Shown: one piece after another, positions 36,391-46,747 of the stretch
Layout of the letters: every line of letters starts with the position of its first letter
Position numbering within the stretch: position 1 is the first letter of the stretch
Assembly (NCBI RefSeq): GCF_000973725.1
Contig: NZ_CP009621.1
Span: 3,837,001 to 3,901,000, forward strand
Reading direction: 5' to 3'
Length of the DNA stretch: 64,000 bases
Origin: Pontibacter korlensis
GTDB taxonomy: Bacteria; Bacteroidota; Bacteroidia; Cytophagales; Hymenobacteraceae
The notes under the pieces: generated by a model
What the model was told of the DNA's origin: nothing
The model's database searches: none
What the model saw: only the letters and a program-made list of their open reading frames with translations
Made by a program: the position numbers and the translations under genes

Positions 36391-36426
36391 AGTAAAAAGG
36401 CTGAGGATTTCTGCGCTAGTGACAAT

Positions 36427-37317
36427 TTACTTCTTAAAGCGATCAGCAACAACCAGCTCCTTAGTGCCGTGTGTCCAGGAGTAGAAACCTTGGCCTGACT
36501 TCACGCCTTTGTGGCCTGCCTGCACCATATTTACCAGTAGCGGACAAGGAGCGTACTTTGGATTGCCAAAGCCATCATGAAGTACATTCAGGATGGAAAG
36601 ACAAACATCCAGCCCAATAAAGTCTGCAAGTTGCAGTGGCCCCATGGGATGAGCCATACCCAACTTCATGATGGTGTCTATTTCTTCAACACCGGCTACA
36701 CCTTCATATAGAGAGTAAATGGCTTCATTTATCATGGGCATCAGGATGCGGTTTGCAACGAAGCCTGGATAGTCATTTGCTTCAGCCGGTATTTTACCTA
36801 GTTGTTTCGACAGCTCCATTACCTGTTGCGTAACTTCGTCAGTAGTTGAGTAACCACGAATTACCTCTACCAGCTTCATAACCGGTACAGGGTTCATAAA
36901 GTGCATGCCAATCACTTTTCCCGGGCGGCTAGTTGCCGAAGCGATTTTAGTTATAGAAATGGAAGAGGTATTAGAGGCAAGTATGGCTTCTGGCTTCGTA
37001 AAACTGTCAAGGTCGCGGAAGATCTTAAGCTTAAGGTCTACATTTTCTGTAGCAGCCTCTACTACTAAATCTGCATCTTTTACACCATCTTGTATAGTTG
37101 TGTGGGTGGTGATGTTGTTCAGCGTCTGCTGCTTTTGCTCCTCGCTCAGGTTGCCCTTAGTAATTATACGGTCTAAGTTTTTGGAGATAGTGGTAAGTGC
37201 TTTCTGCAGGGCTTCTTCGGAAATATCTACAAGTGAAACAGGGAATCCGTTCTGGGCAAATACGTGGGCAATTCCGTTACCCATTGTGCCAGAACCTATT
37301 ACTGCAACTTTTTTCAT
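36427..37317 (-). CDS. 3-hydroxybutyryl-CoA dehydrogenase
   Basis: 296 residues, normal length for the family. The NAD-binding site is VAVIGSGTMGNGIAHVFAQNG. SNTSSISIT and HFMNPVPVMKLVEVIRG hold the catalytic Ser/Asn/His region, and the C-terminal domain has DYPGFVANRILMPMINEA and HPMGPLQLADFIGLDVCL. It oxidises 3-hydroxyacyl-CoA to 3-ketoacyl-CoA in fatty-acid breakdown or butyrate/hydroxybutyrate metabolism. It stands alone, with its own terminator. Reported symbols for this family are hbd or paaH; I leave the symbol blank. Confidence 0.92.
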   Translation of the reverse strand: MKKVAVIGSGTMGNGIAHVFAQNGFPVSLVDISEEALQKALTTISKNLDRIITKGNLSEEQKQQTLNNITTHTTIQDGVKDADLVVEAATENVDLKLKIFRDLDSFTKPEAILASNTSSISITKIASATSRPGKVIGMHFMNPVPVMKLVEVIRGYSTTDEVTQQVMELSKQLGKIPAEANDYPGFVANRILMPMINEAIYSLYEGVAGVEEIDTIMKLGMAHPMGPLQLADFIGLDVCLSILNVLHDGFGNPKYAPCPLLVNMVQAGHKGVKSGQGFYSWTHGTKELVVADRFKK

Positions 37318-37352
37318 AGGTTGATAAAGTATCTGTCTGTTTTATAAGTATA

Positions 37353-37360
37353 CAAAGCTA
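37353..37360 (-). promoter_or_regulatory. candidate -7 box TAGCTTTG
   Basis: Minus-strand TAGCTTTG matches the Bacteroidota TAnnTTTG consensus and lies 36 bases upstream of the dehydrogenase start. No good TTG was found at the expected -33 distance. Confidence 0.4.
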
Positions 37361-37713
37361 GTAAGATTATACTTAAGCTACGGAAAAGGTGTGGTTTATC
37401 TTTAAAATATTATAAATGTGAATCAAGAACATTCACCCTTCTATAAGCTTGAAAAGTAGGAAAATGACAGAAACAGTGAAATGGCATGGGGGTAGAGTTT
37501 TGGTGTTTTATCGACGTAAACATTTGACCATTAAGCTTTTGGTTTAGTGGTGTTAAAGTGGGTAATATAAAAACATTACTATTGAAATAGAAAATAATTG
37601 TTAAATATAAATCCTTTGCTATAGAGCTTCGTAAAAGCTAAAAATTGAAAATGCAAAAAGGGTGGGTGGGCTTATAAACTACCTGCTCATTAAACTGAAC
37701 ACAAACAAAAACT
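37361..37713. other. intergenic region upstream of the small membrane protein pair
   Basis: About 350 bases, AT-rich, no coding frame supported. It must carry the plus-strand promoter of the 37714 gene; ATCCTTTG near 37612 is only a near match to the -7 consensus. Confidence 0.35.
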
Positions 37714-37866
37714 ATGGGAAATTTACTTTATATCATCGCCGTAGTGCTGGTGATTTTTTGGTTAATCGGGTTTATTGGGTTCCCGGATGCCGTTGGCGGA
37801 ATAATTCATGTGCTGCTTGTATTAGCAGTAATTGCGGTGCTTTTGCGCCTCATTAGAAGTGCTTAA
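37714..37866 (+). CDS. lmo0937-like small membrane protein, copy 1
   Basis: 50 residues: MGNLLYIIAVVLVIFW, then LIGFIGFPDAVGG and a second helix ending LLRLIRSA. Two hydrophobic helices with a short GFPDAVGG turn match the lmo0937 family of small membrane proteins, whose function is not settled (often stress-related). A near twin follows after 64 bases. Too short for usual gene callers but the start, stop and family match agree. Confidence 0.85.
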   Translation: MGNLLYIIAVVLVIFWLIGFIGFPDAVGGIIHVLLVLAVIAVLLRLIRSA

Positions 37867-37930
37867 CCCGCAGCAAATATTTACGTTATAAATAGAAAAA
37901 TCAACTCAAACACTATAAATAGACAAAACT

Positions 37931-38080
37931 ATGGGAAATTTATTGTATATTATAGCTGTAGTACTCGTGATCATCTGGCTCATTGGTTTCTTAGGATTCC
38001 CTGATGCTGTAGGTGGTCTGATACACATCCTACTTGTAATCGCAATTATTGTGGTACTTCTTCGCCTGATACGGGGCTGA
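37931..38080 (+). CDS. lmo0937-like small membrane protein, copy 2
   Basis: 49 residues, nearly the same protein as copy 1 (MGNLLYIIAVVLVIIW, LIGFLGFPDAVGG, LLRLIRG). The DNA differs at many third positions while the protein is kept, which points to purifying selection on both copies. The sequence just before each ATG is alike (AAAACT). A terminator follows. Confidence 0.85.
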   Translation: MGNLLYIIAVVLVIIWLIGFLGFPDAVGGLIHILLVIAIIVVLLRLIRG

Positions 38081-38100
38081 CAGTAATACTACTATAAAAT

Positions 38101-38136
38101 AAAAGGGGCTGCCAAAATGAATGGCAGCCCCTTTTT
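38101..38136. terminator. bidirectional terminator
   Basis: AAAAGGGGCTGCCA pairs perfectly (14 bp) with TGGCAGCCCCTTTT, followed by more Ts. It separates the small membrane protein pair from the convergent gene at 38155. Confidence 0.92.
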
Positions 38137-38154
38137 TATACTTATACCTTTCTC

Positions 38155-38880
38155 TTACCTGTTTGTGAAGGGTATGTTGAAACCTATCCTAATTACAGGG
38201 TTACTGTATGGGTTGATAGGATCGTCATTACCGTTGTACAAGACAAGCAAGTCAAAAAAGCCTTTGGAGGAAATCCTCTGTCGATAGCCTAAGCCGACTA
38301 AGGGCATCGACAAACCAGTCCGGTCGGTCCGGCGCCTGCCAGTTACATCAAAGTATGGCACGGCTATACTTAAGCTTTCTATCTCGGCGTGTGCCAATAC
38401 AGCTCCATCACCGATGTTAAACATCTCTAGCTGGCCAAATACACGGCCACCGTAGTGATGTAGGTTAAACCCGTCGCCACTTTCGTAGTGGTACACGCCG
38501 CCCACACCTGCATATAGCTTTGGAGTGATAGCATAGCTAATAGTCGGAAGCAACGAGATGGTAGTAAATGTACCGAACTGTAAACCAAAACTACCTCCAA
38601 AGTATAGCTTATCGATAAAGCGTAGCTGCTCTTCAGGCTGCTCCTCTTCTTTTTCATTGCGTTGAACCACTTCCGGCTGAGACTGTTCCTTTACCTTCGG
38701 CTGCTGCTGTGGCCTTTGTTGCTCTACAGGAGCCGGAGGCCCGGTAGGCAGTTCAGGTTTGCGGTACACCGTATCAGGTACCTGTGCAGCAGTGTCTGTG
38801 CTAGATAGCAGCAAGAACAACAACAGTGGCAATAAAACAAGTGTGAGGAGGCGCGCGTGCGTCAGCATGGTTCTGTCCAA
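38155..38880 (-). CDS. outer-membrane-like protein of unknown function
   Basis: 241 residues. A signal peptide (about 1-32, many Leu residues, ending DTAAQ) is followed by a Pro/Gln/Glu-rich linker (about 40-85). The rest has alternating beta-strand patterns (LYFGGSFGLQFGTFTTISLLP, KLYAGVGGVYHYESGDGFNL, PVIRIGFNIPF), like a small outer-membrane beta-barrel of eight or so strands. The final residues NR do not end in Phe. The gene begins ten bases after the ABC-F stop codon, so it may be cotranscribed with it. No family was recognised. Confidence 0.65.
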   Translation of the reverse strand: MDRTMLTHARLLTLVLLPLLLFLLLSSTDTAAQVPDTVYRKPELPTGPPAPVEQQRPQQQPKVKEQSQPEVVQRNEKEEEQPEEQLRFIDKLYFGGSFGLQFGTFTTISLLPTISYAITPKLYAGVGGVYHYESGDGFNLHHYGGRVFGQLEMFNIGDGAVLAHAEIESLSIAVPYFDVTGRRRTDRTGLSMPLVGLGYRQRISSKGFFDLLVLYNGNDDPINPYSNPVIRIGFNIPFTNR

Positions 38881-38890
38881 ATGGTTTAGC

Positions 38891-40856
<1,966 letters not shown>

Positions 40857-41321
40857 ATGGCATCTCCTAAGGTAACTTATCAGAAGGTCTCTATTAAGTA
40901 TGGGATACTGGTAGGCATTGCCCACATAGCTTTCTTTCTGTTAATGTGGGCGCTTGGGCTTACAGACATTGTTGAGCTATCCTTTATTAGCGGAATATTC
41001 TTAGTTATCGGCATTTGTGTGGCAATCTCCAATTTCAAACGCGCTAAGAATGGTTTGATTGAGTATTTTCAGGGCCTGGCGATAGGGGCTACAGTGGGTG
41101 CGGTGTCTTCGGCATTACTGGCGCTGTTTCTAATGCTGTTTCTGAGCATAGCTGATCAGGAGTACTTAAGTACGCTACAGGCAAGTTCTTTATTCCCAGA
41201 GAGTCTCAGCCGATTAGTGCTGTTTGTCCTAACCATTGTGTATGGCACGGTACCTGGCTTATGGGTTGCATTTATTGCAATGCAATGGTTCAAACGGCCT
41301 GAGCATACTATGGCAGACTAA
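40857..41321 (+). CDS. DUF4199-like membrane protein, copy 1
   Basis: 154 residues with four predicted helices: YGILVGIAHIAFFLLMWALG, LSFISGIFLVIGICVAISNF, GLAIGATVGAVSSALLALFLM and LVLFVLTIVYGTVPGLWVAFI, plus a short loop holding EYLSTLQASS. The pattern fits the DUF4199 group of Bacteroidota membrane proteins of unknown function. A paralogue follows after about 60 bases. Confidence 0.65.
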   Translation: MASPKVTYQKVSIKYGILVGIAHIAFFLLMWALGLTDIVELSFISGIFLVIGICVAISNFKRAKNGLIEYFQGLAIGATVGAVSSALLALFLMLFLSIADQEYLSTLQASSLFPESLSRLVLFVLTIVYGTVPGLWVAFIAMQWFKRPEHTMAD

Positions 41322-41380
41322 ACCTTAAGAATACGAGTGTCGGTAGAAAAAATTGCATTCCTTAAACTACGCTAGCAACT

Positions 41381-41839
41381 ATGGAAAAGATTGGCCTGAA
41401 GTACGGGCTATTGACAGCTGCAGGGCTTATGGCATACTTTTTACTGATGAAGCTGCTCGGACTAGTGCATATTGTAGAGCTACGCTTTTTGAATGGTGTA
41501 ATTATGGCGGTGGGTATAGTGTTCGCCCTGAAGGCATATAAAAAGTTTGCACAGGGCCAGGTGGCATACTTCAAAGGCTTAGGTACAGGCCTTATAACAG
41601 CGGTAGTCGCAACTGTGTTGTTTGCCTCTTTCATGGTGATTTATGTTAAAACGGCAGGTGAGGCTATGATTGAAATGCTCTCAGCTGAACGTTACTTTGG
41701 AGAGCGGGTAGAGTCAACTCCTGGAGTCGTTATTTTCTCAGTGCTGATGCTGGAAGGCATTATTTCCGGGTTTATGATCTGTTTTATCGCCATGCAGTGG
41801 TTTAAGCAGCGACAGCACAAATTTCCAGGTGCACCCTAA
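41381..41839 (+). CDS. DUF4199-like membrane protein, copy 2
   Basis: 152 residues, same four-helix layout as the gene upstream (KYGLLTAAGLMAYFLLMKLLG, HIVELRFLNGVIMAVGIVFA, FKGLGTGLITAVVATVLFAS, FIAMQWFKQ). The pair shares the end motif FIAMQWFK. Diverged tandem duplication; function unknown. A strong terminator follows. Confidence 0.65.
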   Translation: MEKIGLKYGLLTAAGLMAYFLLMKLLGLVHIVELRFLNGVIMAVGIVFALKAYKKFAQGQVAYFKGLGTGLITAVVATVLFASFMVIYVKTAGEAMIEMLSAERYFGERVESTPGVVIFSVLMLEGIISGFMICFIAMQWFKQRQHKFPGAP

Positions 41840-41863
41840 TCTGAATTACATATAGAAAGTAAT

Positions 41864-41911
41864 CCTAAACAGAAGAGCCAGCTATCAAAATAGCTGGCTC
41901 TTCTGTTTAGG
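41864..41911. terminator. 22-bp perfect bidirectional terminator
   Basis: Arms 41864-41885 and 41890-41911 pair perfectly over 22 bases with a CAAA loop. It lies between the convergent genes ending at 41839 and 41925. Confidence 0.92.
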
Positions 41912-41924
41912 GGCTGATGTATCT

Positions 41925-42158
41925 TTACTTAACGATGCTGTCCGGGCGTTGAATAACTTGTACCACTACCTCATGGAGATCTCCTTCCTTGTCTTCAAGC
42001 TTAAAAATAACCATAGGGTTGTCTGCATCATGAATTGATTTCGTGTCTATAACCCGCTCACCCTCATCTAGCTTCGTTTCTACTTGTTCTGTTAGCTCTC
42101 TTATGGCTTTTGCGAAATTCACTTCCAGTTTACTGGGGTTGTAAAATCTTGTCCTCAT
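41925..42158 (-). CDS. small conserved-looking protein of unknown function
   Basis: 77 residues, no signal peptide: RTRFYNPSKLEVNFAKAIREL, then VETKLDEGERVIDTKSIHDA, and MVIFKLEDKEGDLHEVVVQV. The predicted helix-then-strand order is compact. I recognise no family. It has its own terminator downstream and codon use like its neighbours, so it is likely real. Confidence 0.6.
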   Translation of the reverse strand: MRTRFYNPSKLEVNFAKAIRELTEQVETKLDEGERVIDTKSIHDADNPMVIFKLEDKEGDLHEVVVQVIQRPDSIVK

Positions 42159-42473
42159 GTTATAAAAGTTATAAAGGGGCCTTTAAAATTGAAAAGTGCC
42201 GCAGTTGTACGTGCAAAAAAGTCCTATTAAGGATTCTATATATTAGGTATACCTCATAAAGAAGGTATTGTTGCGAAAGAAAGCGGGTATTTAGTTAAAG
42301 AATGCTCCTTGAAGACTTGTAGAGCAGATGCTTCTTATTGTTAAAAAAAAATTCCAAATAAATAACAATATAATATAATAAATACTGAATCTTCTTAAAC
42401 TTCTGTAGAAGTTGTACGTTAAACAGGCTAAAGAATAAACCTAACTTAAGATTTACGTGCAACACATTTTACA
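42159..42473. other. AT-rich divergent intergenic region
   Basis: About 315 bases between the small minus-strand gene and the periplasmic protein at 42474; A/T runs near 42340-42390. It should contain two divergent promoters. No consensus could be assigned. Confidence 0.35.
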
Positions 42474-42869
42474 ATGAAAAAATCTTTACTATTACTTGTA
42501 ATGCTGTTGATAGGCTCAGCGAGCTATGCCCAGCGTCTGCATGTTACAGACGATGCCCTGGATATAGCGGTGCTGTCGATGGAGGTGGATGGACCGGCAA
42601 TGGCAAGTATGGAAATGAGGCAGGAGCTTAACCTGACAGAGGAGCAGTATACACAAGTGGCTCAGCTGAATCAAAGCCGCTACCAGCAACTGCAGCAGGC
42701 GGAAGTTACTTTTGCCCATGACCCATCTATGAGAAACAGAGAGTTCATAAACATACACTCCAAAAATGACAAAGAGCTGAAGGCAGTATTAACGCCACAA
42801 CAGCTTAGGGAGTACCAGGAACTGGAAGGTAGGATGCACCTGCAAATGATATCTGAAAAAGAGGAGTAA
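42474..42869 (+). CDS. small periplasmic helical protein (Spy/CpxP-like)
   Basis: 131 residues. A signal peptide ends at SASYAQ (about residue 19). The mature part is helical and shows LNLTEEQYTQVAQLNQSRYQQ and LKAVLTPQQLREYQELEGRM, the LTxxQ pattern of Spy/CpxP/DUF4890-type chaperone-like proteins. A role in envelope stress is possible from the family but not proven. Confidence 0.6.
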   Translation: MKKSLLLLVMLLIGSASYAQRLHVTDDALDIAVLSMEVDGPAMASMEMRQELNLTEEQYTQVAQLNQSRYQQLQQAEVTFAHDPSMRNREFINIHSKNDKELKAVLTPQQLREYQELEGRMHLQMISEKEE

Positions 42870-42885
42870 TAACCTTTGATAAGCA

Positions 42886-42922
42886 AAACACAAAAGCCCG
42901 AACTATTCGGGCTTTTGTGTTT
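42886..42922. terminator. bidirectional terminator
   Basis: AAACACAAAAGCCCGAA and TTCGGGCTTTTGTGTTT pair perfectly (17 bp) around a three-base loop. The loop bases 42903-42905 are the TAG stop of the minus-strand lipoprotein gene, so that gene's end and the terminator overlap. Confidence 0.92.
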
Positions 42923-43313
42923 CTACAGGTTTATAATAAGTGATTTCTGATACCTTACCTAAAGAGTTTATCCTTACCTGCACCCGGTTTGCCTCCGACA
43001 GCTCGTTACGGCTATCACATTGGGTGCCCGGCTCTATGTAGTAAAAATAGATGCGCTGGCTTCTCTCCATTAGTTCCTCACTGTCTGGCTTGCCCAGTAC
43101 ATTTCGGACTACGTATTCTTTCTTGCCATACAGTTCCTTCCTGATCTGCTCGAAATCATCTACCAAGGCTGCTCGCTGATTTTGGCAGGCATCACGGTCA
43201 TCTTTCCAGGTTTTGCTGTCAAAGCCTTTCATGCTATCCGGGGTGGAGCAGGCGCTCAGTAGCAGTAAACCTAGCAGCTGTGTTTTTATTTTTGGTGACA
43301 CTATCTTCTTCAT
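42903..43313 (-). CDS. lipoprotein of unknown function
   Basis: 136 residues from MKKIVSPK at 43313; a longer frame from 43349 lacks a sensible leader. A lipobox LLLSAC is present at about residues 17-22. The mature part has FEQIRKELYGKKEYVVRNVLGKPD and YYIEPGTQCDSRNE, then VRINSLGKVSEITYY. The GKPD/IEPGTQC pattern with a final strand pair recalls BamE/SmpA-like small lipoproteins, but this is weak. Confidence 0.6.
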   Translation of the reverse strand: MKKIVSPKIKTQLLGLLLLSACSTPDSMKGFDSKTWKDDRDACQNQRAALVDDFEQIRKELYGKKEYVVRNVLGKPDSEELMERSQRIYFYYIEPGTQCDSRNELSEANRVQVRINSLGKVSEITYYKPVETQKPE

Positions 43314-43569
43314 TTGTTGACATAAAGTTGCAGCAAGAACTTTTGCCACACAAGGTAATGCATAAAAAACATATGGTGGATTGATTATAAGATCAGCTTA
43401 TTGGCATACGTTTATGTAGGTGTAAGTGGCTGAGGGTCTTTGTTTTTACCCGCAAACAACCCTGCAATAGACAGGTACAGGAGGAGGGAAAAAGCCTCTG
43501 GTGGAACAATTTCCACGGAAATGCATGTTGCTAAAACGAACTCATATACAGAAAGCTTAATCTAAACTT

Positions 43570-44379
43570 ATGATAAGAGTGTTCTTAACTGCTATCACCC
43601 TTGGTCTACTTTCTTTTACTTCACCTGCTTCAGAGCAAACTTCAGATGCCCCTGCTATTCTCGTTGCAGGGGCTGAGAGTGTTGCATTTAATGGTGCAAG
43701 TGCAGCAGAAGCTAAAGTAGCAGCATTTAATAATCACGTACAGGAGCTGTATCAGGCAGCAGGCTTAAAGCAAAAAGGATTGTCTTATGAAGTCTTCGAG
43801 AAGGCTATGGTAGGCTTTCAGAATTTTAAGCGTCTGCGAATGGTCTCCTCAGAAAGATCAGTGCTTTCTGTGGTTGATTTTACCAAGTCTAGTGCGCAAA
43901 AGCGGCTATGGGTAATTGATTTAGAATCAAAGAAAGTACTTTATAATACTTTGGTTGCGCATGGCCGTAACACAGGAAACGATAAAGCTACTAAGTTTTC
44001 TAATGTTCCGAATTCTAACATGAGCAGCCTGGGTTTCTACTTGACTGATGCCACTTATTATGGCAAGCATGGACTTTCGCTTCGGTTAGATGGTATGGAT
44101 CAAGGGTATAATTCTAATGCCCGTGAAAGAGCTATTGTGGTGCATGGTGCAGATTATGTAAGTGAGAGTTTTGTGAAGCAGTATGGTCGTTTGGGCCGCA
44201 GCCTTGGATGCCCCTCAGTGCCTAGTGAGGTTTCTAAAGACGTTATAGAGACTATCAAGGACAAAACAGTTCTTTACATCCACGGAAATGATACAAAGTA
44301 CGCTTCCCGTTACCTGGATAACGGCCAGGCTGTAGAGTTTTATGCCTCTGAGGCAGGAGCTGACGTTATTAATATCTGA
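43570..44379 (+). CDS. L,D-transpeptidase-like (YkuD-type) catalytic protein
   Basis: 269 residues with a signal peptide (about 1-20, ending SPASE). The catalytic part has VIDLESKKVLYNTLVAHGRN, then FYLTDATYYGKHGLSLRLDG, AIVVHGADYV with the conserved His, and GRSLGCPSVP with the nucleophile Cys. These fit the murein L,D-transpeptidase catalytic domain family, exported enzymes that act on peptidoglycan peptides. No peptidoglycan-binding repeat is present. Confidence 0.88.
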   Translation: MIRVFLTAITLGLLSFTSPASEQTSDAPAILVAGAESVAFNGASAAEAKVAAFNNHVQELYQAAGLKQKGLSYEVFEKAMVGFQNFKRLRMVSSERSVLSVVDFTKSSAQKRLWVIDLESKKVLYNTLVAHGRNTGNDKATKFSNVPNSNMSSLGFYLTDATYYGKHGLSLRLDGMDQGYNSNARERAIVVHGADYVSESFVKQYGRLGRSLGCPSVPSEVSKDVIETIKDKTVLYIHGNDTKYASRYLDNGQAVEFYASEAGADVINI

Positions 44380-44398
44380 GTAAGAACATTCAATATAG

Positions 44399-44436
44399 AA
44401 AAAGCCATCTGCTAGACTAATAGCAGATGGCTTTTT
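44399..44436 (+). terminator. terminator after the L,D-transpeptidase
   Basis: AAAAAGCCATCTGCTA pairs perfectly (16 bp) with TAGCAGATGGCTTTTT around a six-base loop, with one more T after it. It starts 20 bases after the stop. Confidence 0.92.
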
Positions 44437-44457
44437 TGCTTATACAGGTTATCAATT

Positions 44458-44655
44458 TTAAGCCTCGTCTTTGGTTGTTTTGATCAGGTTAATTCCAGAG
44501 AAAAAGAAGATCAAACCAACCAAGAACGGAACGACAGAGGTGTATTTACCTATCACACCGCCATCACCTCCCATAAGGAAGGCATAGGCACCCCAAATGA
44601 TACCTACAATACCTAGTAGGGTAAGTATGGTGCCAAATGTTCTCTTCTGGTTCAT
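44458..44655 (-). CDS. small two-helix membrane protein
   Basis: 65 residues: FGTILTLLGIVGIIWGAYAFL and VVPFLVGLIFFFSGINLIKT are membrane helices, joined by a Gly-rich loop (MGGDGGVIGKYTS). The end KTTKDEA is charged. Function unknown; similar short proteins are common in Bacteroidota. Confidence 0.7.
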   Translation of the reverse strand: MNQKRTFGTILTLLGIVGIIWGAYAFLMGGDGGVIGKYTSVVPFLVGLIFFFSGINLIKTTKDEA

Positions 44656-44875
44656 AGTTATATTAATTAGTTATACTCTTTGCGGCTCATAGCCCCGAGT
44701 ATGTGATAGTACGGGATTTGCCGCATAAAGTATAAACATTGTCGTATATATTACTTCCTGCCCAGGTCTTAGTCTTCTTCGTATCGCTATACAACCAGCT
44801 ACTCTGCTTGCACGTTTTCCATGTACACAGCACCTTAGTTTGTGCTATGTAAGCTATATACAACACCATTTATAG

Positions 44876-45688
44876 ATGAGAGCAATTATAAAATTTATTA
44901 TAGCCATACTGGTGGCTGCCGTCTCGCTTGTTACCTACTGGTGCAGTTCTGAAACAAACGAGTTCACAGGGGAAGAGCAGCGGGTAGACATGACGGTAGA
45001 ACAAGAGATTGCGCTTGGCTTGCAGGCAGCGCCACAGATGGCGGAGCAGTACGGAGGGCTGCACCCTGACCAGGAGGCTGCCCAAGAAATCAAAGCAATT
45101 GGTCAGCGACTGGTGGATATTACCAGAGTTAAGGATACACCGTACCAGTTTGATTTTCACTTGCTGGCAGACGAGCAAACTGTGAATGCTTTTGCACTGC
45201 CAGGAGGGCAGATATTTATCACTGCTGGTCTGCTAAAGCGGCTTGAGTCAGAAGGGCAGCTGGCAGGGGTGCTGGGGCATGAAATCGGGCATGTGGTAGC
45301 ACGGCATTCGGCACAGCAGTTAGCAAAAGCCAAGCTTACACAAGACCTGACTGGTGCTGCTGCTATTGCCACCTACGATCCAGAAAACCCTGCCAGCCGT
45401 TCGGGTGCTGCCGTGGCGGCCATGATAGGGCAGTTAGTGAACATGAGTTACGGTAGGGATGATGAATTGGAGTCAGATAAACTGGCTGTACAAATTACAG
45501 GGGCAGCAGGCTACGATCCTCGCGCAATGATTGAGGTGATGCGCATTCTGGAGGAAGCAAGTGGTGGATCTCGTGGTGGTCCAGAATTTTTACAGACTCA
45601 CCCAAATCCTGGGAATCGGGTGGCGCGGATAGAGTCTGCCATTCAGGAGGAGTATCCGGAGGGGCTGCCAGAAGGCTTAATTCAGTAG
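44876..45688 (+). CDS. M48 family metallopeptidase, lipoprotein-like (copy 1)
   Basis: 270 residues. A hydrophobic leader ends TYWCSS, a likely lipobox (Cys23). The zinc site is LGHEIGHVVARH (His135, Glu136, His139), with the third ligand Glu in YGRDDELESDKLAV. NAFALPGGQIFITAGLL is the usual preceding strand. The family cuts misfolded or specific outer-envelope proteins (BepA/LoiP-like in form). A second M48 lipoprotein is at 53704. Confidence 0.85.
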   Translation: MRAIIKFIIAILVAAVSLVTYWCSSETNEFTGEEQRVDMTVEQEIALGLQAAPQMAEQYGGLHPDQEAAQEIKAIGQRLVDITRVKDTPYQFDFHLLADEQTVNAFALPGGQIFITAGLLKRLESEGQLAGVLGHEIGHVVARHSAQQLAKAKLTQDLTGAAAIATYDPENPASRSGAAVAAMIGQLVNMSYGRDDELESDKLAVQITGAAGYDPRAMIEVMRILEEASGGSRGGPEFLQTHPNPGNRVARIESAIQEEYPEGLPEGLIQ

Positions 45689-45698
45689 CTAGAAAACA

Positions 45699-45746
45699 GA
45701 AAAGCCCTGCCAGTTAAATTCCTAGGCTTAACTGGCAGGGCTTTTC
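45699..45746 (+). terminator. terminator after M48 copy 1
   Basis: GAAAAGCCCTGCCAGTTAA and TTAACTGGCAGGGCTTTTC pair perfectly (19 bp) around a ten-base loop, starting 11 bases after the stop. Confidence 0.9.
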
Positions 45747-45831
45747 GATTTACTGCTTTCACTTACCTAGGTCTTACCCTTACTTTCTGCCATTTTTTGC
45801 GTAACACAACCATCAGCACATAAACAATAGA

Positions 45832-46737
45832 ATGAACTTGAACAGGCACAAGAACCTGCTTTTCGTGTTAAATCCCATTGCCGGCGATATAGACAAAGAG
45901 GACCTGAAAGAGGATATTGCCGCCATATGTAAAGAGCATGAGATTGAGCAGGAAATTTATCCCACTACTGGAGATAATGATAAGAAAGCACTTAAAAAGA
46001 AGCTACAAGAAAACTTATACGATGGTGTATATGCCATAGGAGGGGACGGTACCGTAAACTTGGTAGCCTCGCTATTGATTGGTACCACCATACCACTCGG
46101 TATTGTGCCCATGGGCTCTGGCAATGGCCTCTCGAAAGATCTTGACATACCGCAGGATACAGAGGAGGCGCTACAGCTGATTCATACAAATGTTATTCGC
46201 AACATCGATACCATCACACTTAATGGCAAGCCATCCATACATCTGAGTGACCTTGGCTTTAATGCCTGGGTGGTAAAGCAGTTTTGCGAGGGCGACACAC
46301 GTGGGCCAGGAGCCTATGCCTGGATTGCGCTACAGGAGTACCTTGGGTATGAGCCAAAGAACTATCGCATCGTGACAGATGCAGATACCTTTGAGGGCAA
46401 GGCATTCATGGTTACTGTTGCCAACGCAAATGCCTGGGGTTCTAACGCCAGCATCAACCCAGATGGTATCTTAAACGATGGAAAGTTTGAAATCTGCCTG
46501 ATAGAACCTTTCCCCAGAACAGCCAGCATAGGCATACTATACAAGCTGTACACCGACAGCATAGATACCAGCGTTTATACCCGCATTCTTAAGTGTAAGC
46601 GTGCCACCATATACAACTTCAATAGGGAGGTAATGCATATTGATGGAGAGCCTGTTGAGACTGCTGAGGTAATAGAGGTGGAAATGCATCCCAAGAGCCT
46701 CAAGGTGATACTACCTGTGCCGGAACAAGATGTTTAG
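45832..46737 (+). CDS. diacylglycerol-kinase-family lipid kinase
   Basis: 301 residues. LLFVLNPIAGDIDKEDL is the phosphate-loop start; YAIGGDGTVNLVASLL holds the GGDGT motif; GIVPMGSGNGLSKDL is the conserved lipid-kinase turn. HIDGEPVETAEVIEVEM near the end is the usual C-terminal beta block of the YegS/DagK group. It phosphorylates diacylglycerol or a related lipid with ATP at the membrane face. Standing alone on the plus strand with a convergent neighbour. Confidence 0.85.
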   Translation: MNLNRHKNLLFVLNPIAGDIDKEDLKEDIAAICKEHEIEQEIYPTTGDNDKKALKKKLQENLYDGVYAIGGDGTVNLVASLLIGTTIPLGIVPMGSGNGLSKDLDIPQDTEEALQLIHTNVIRNIDTITLNGKPSIHLSDLGFNAWVVKQFCEGDTRGPGAYAWIALQEYLGYEPKNYRIVTDADTFEGKAFMVTVANANAWGSNASINPDGILNDGKFEICLIEPFPRTASIGILYKLYTDSIDTSVYTRILKCKRATIYNFNREVMHIDGEPVETAEVIEVEMHPKSLKVILPVPEQDV

Positions 46738-46747
46738 CTTCCTGCAG

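Noticed and set aside
44687..45178. Minus-strand frames around the M48 gene start
   Set aside because: They are antisense to a gene with a full zinc-site signature and show no domain of their own.
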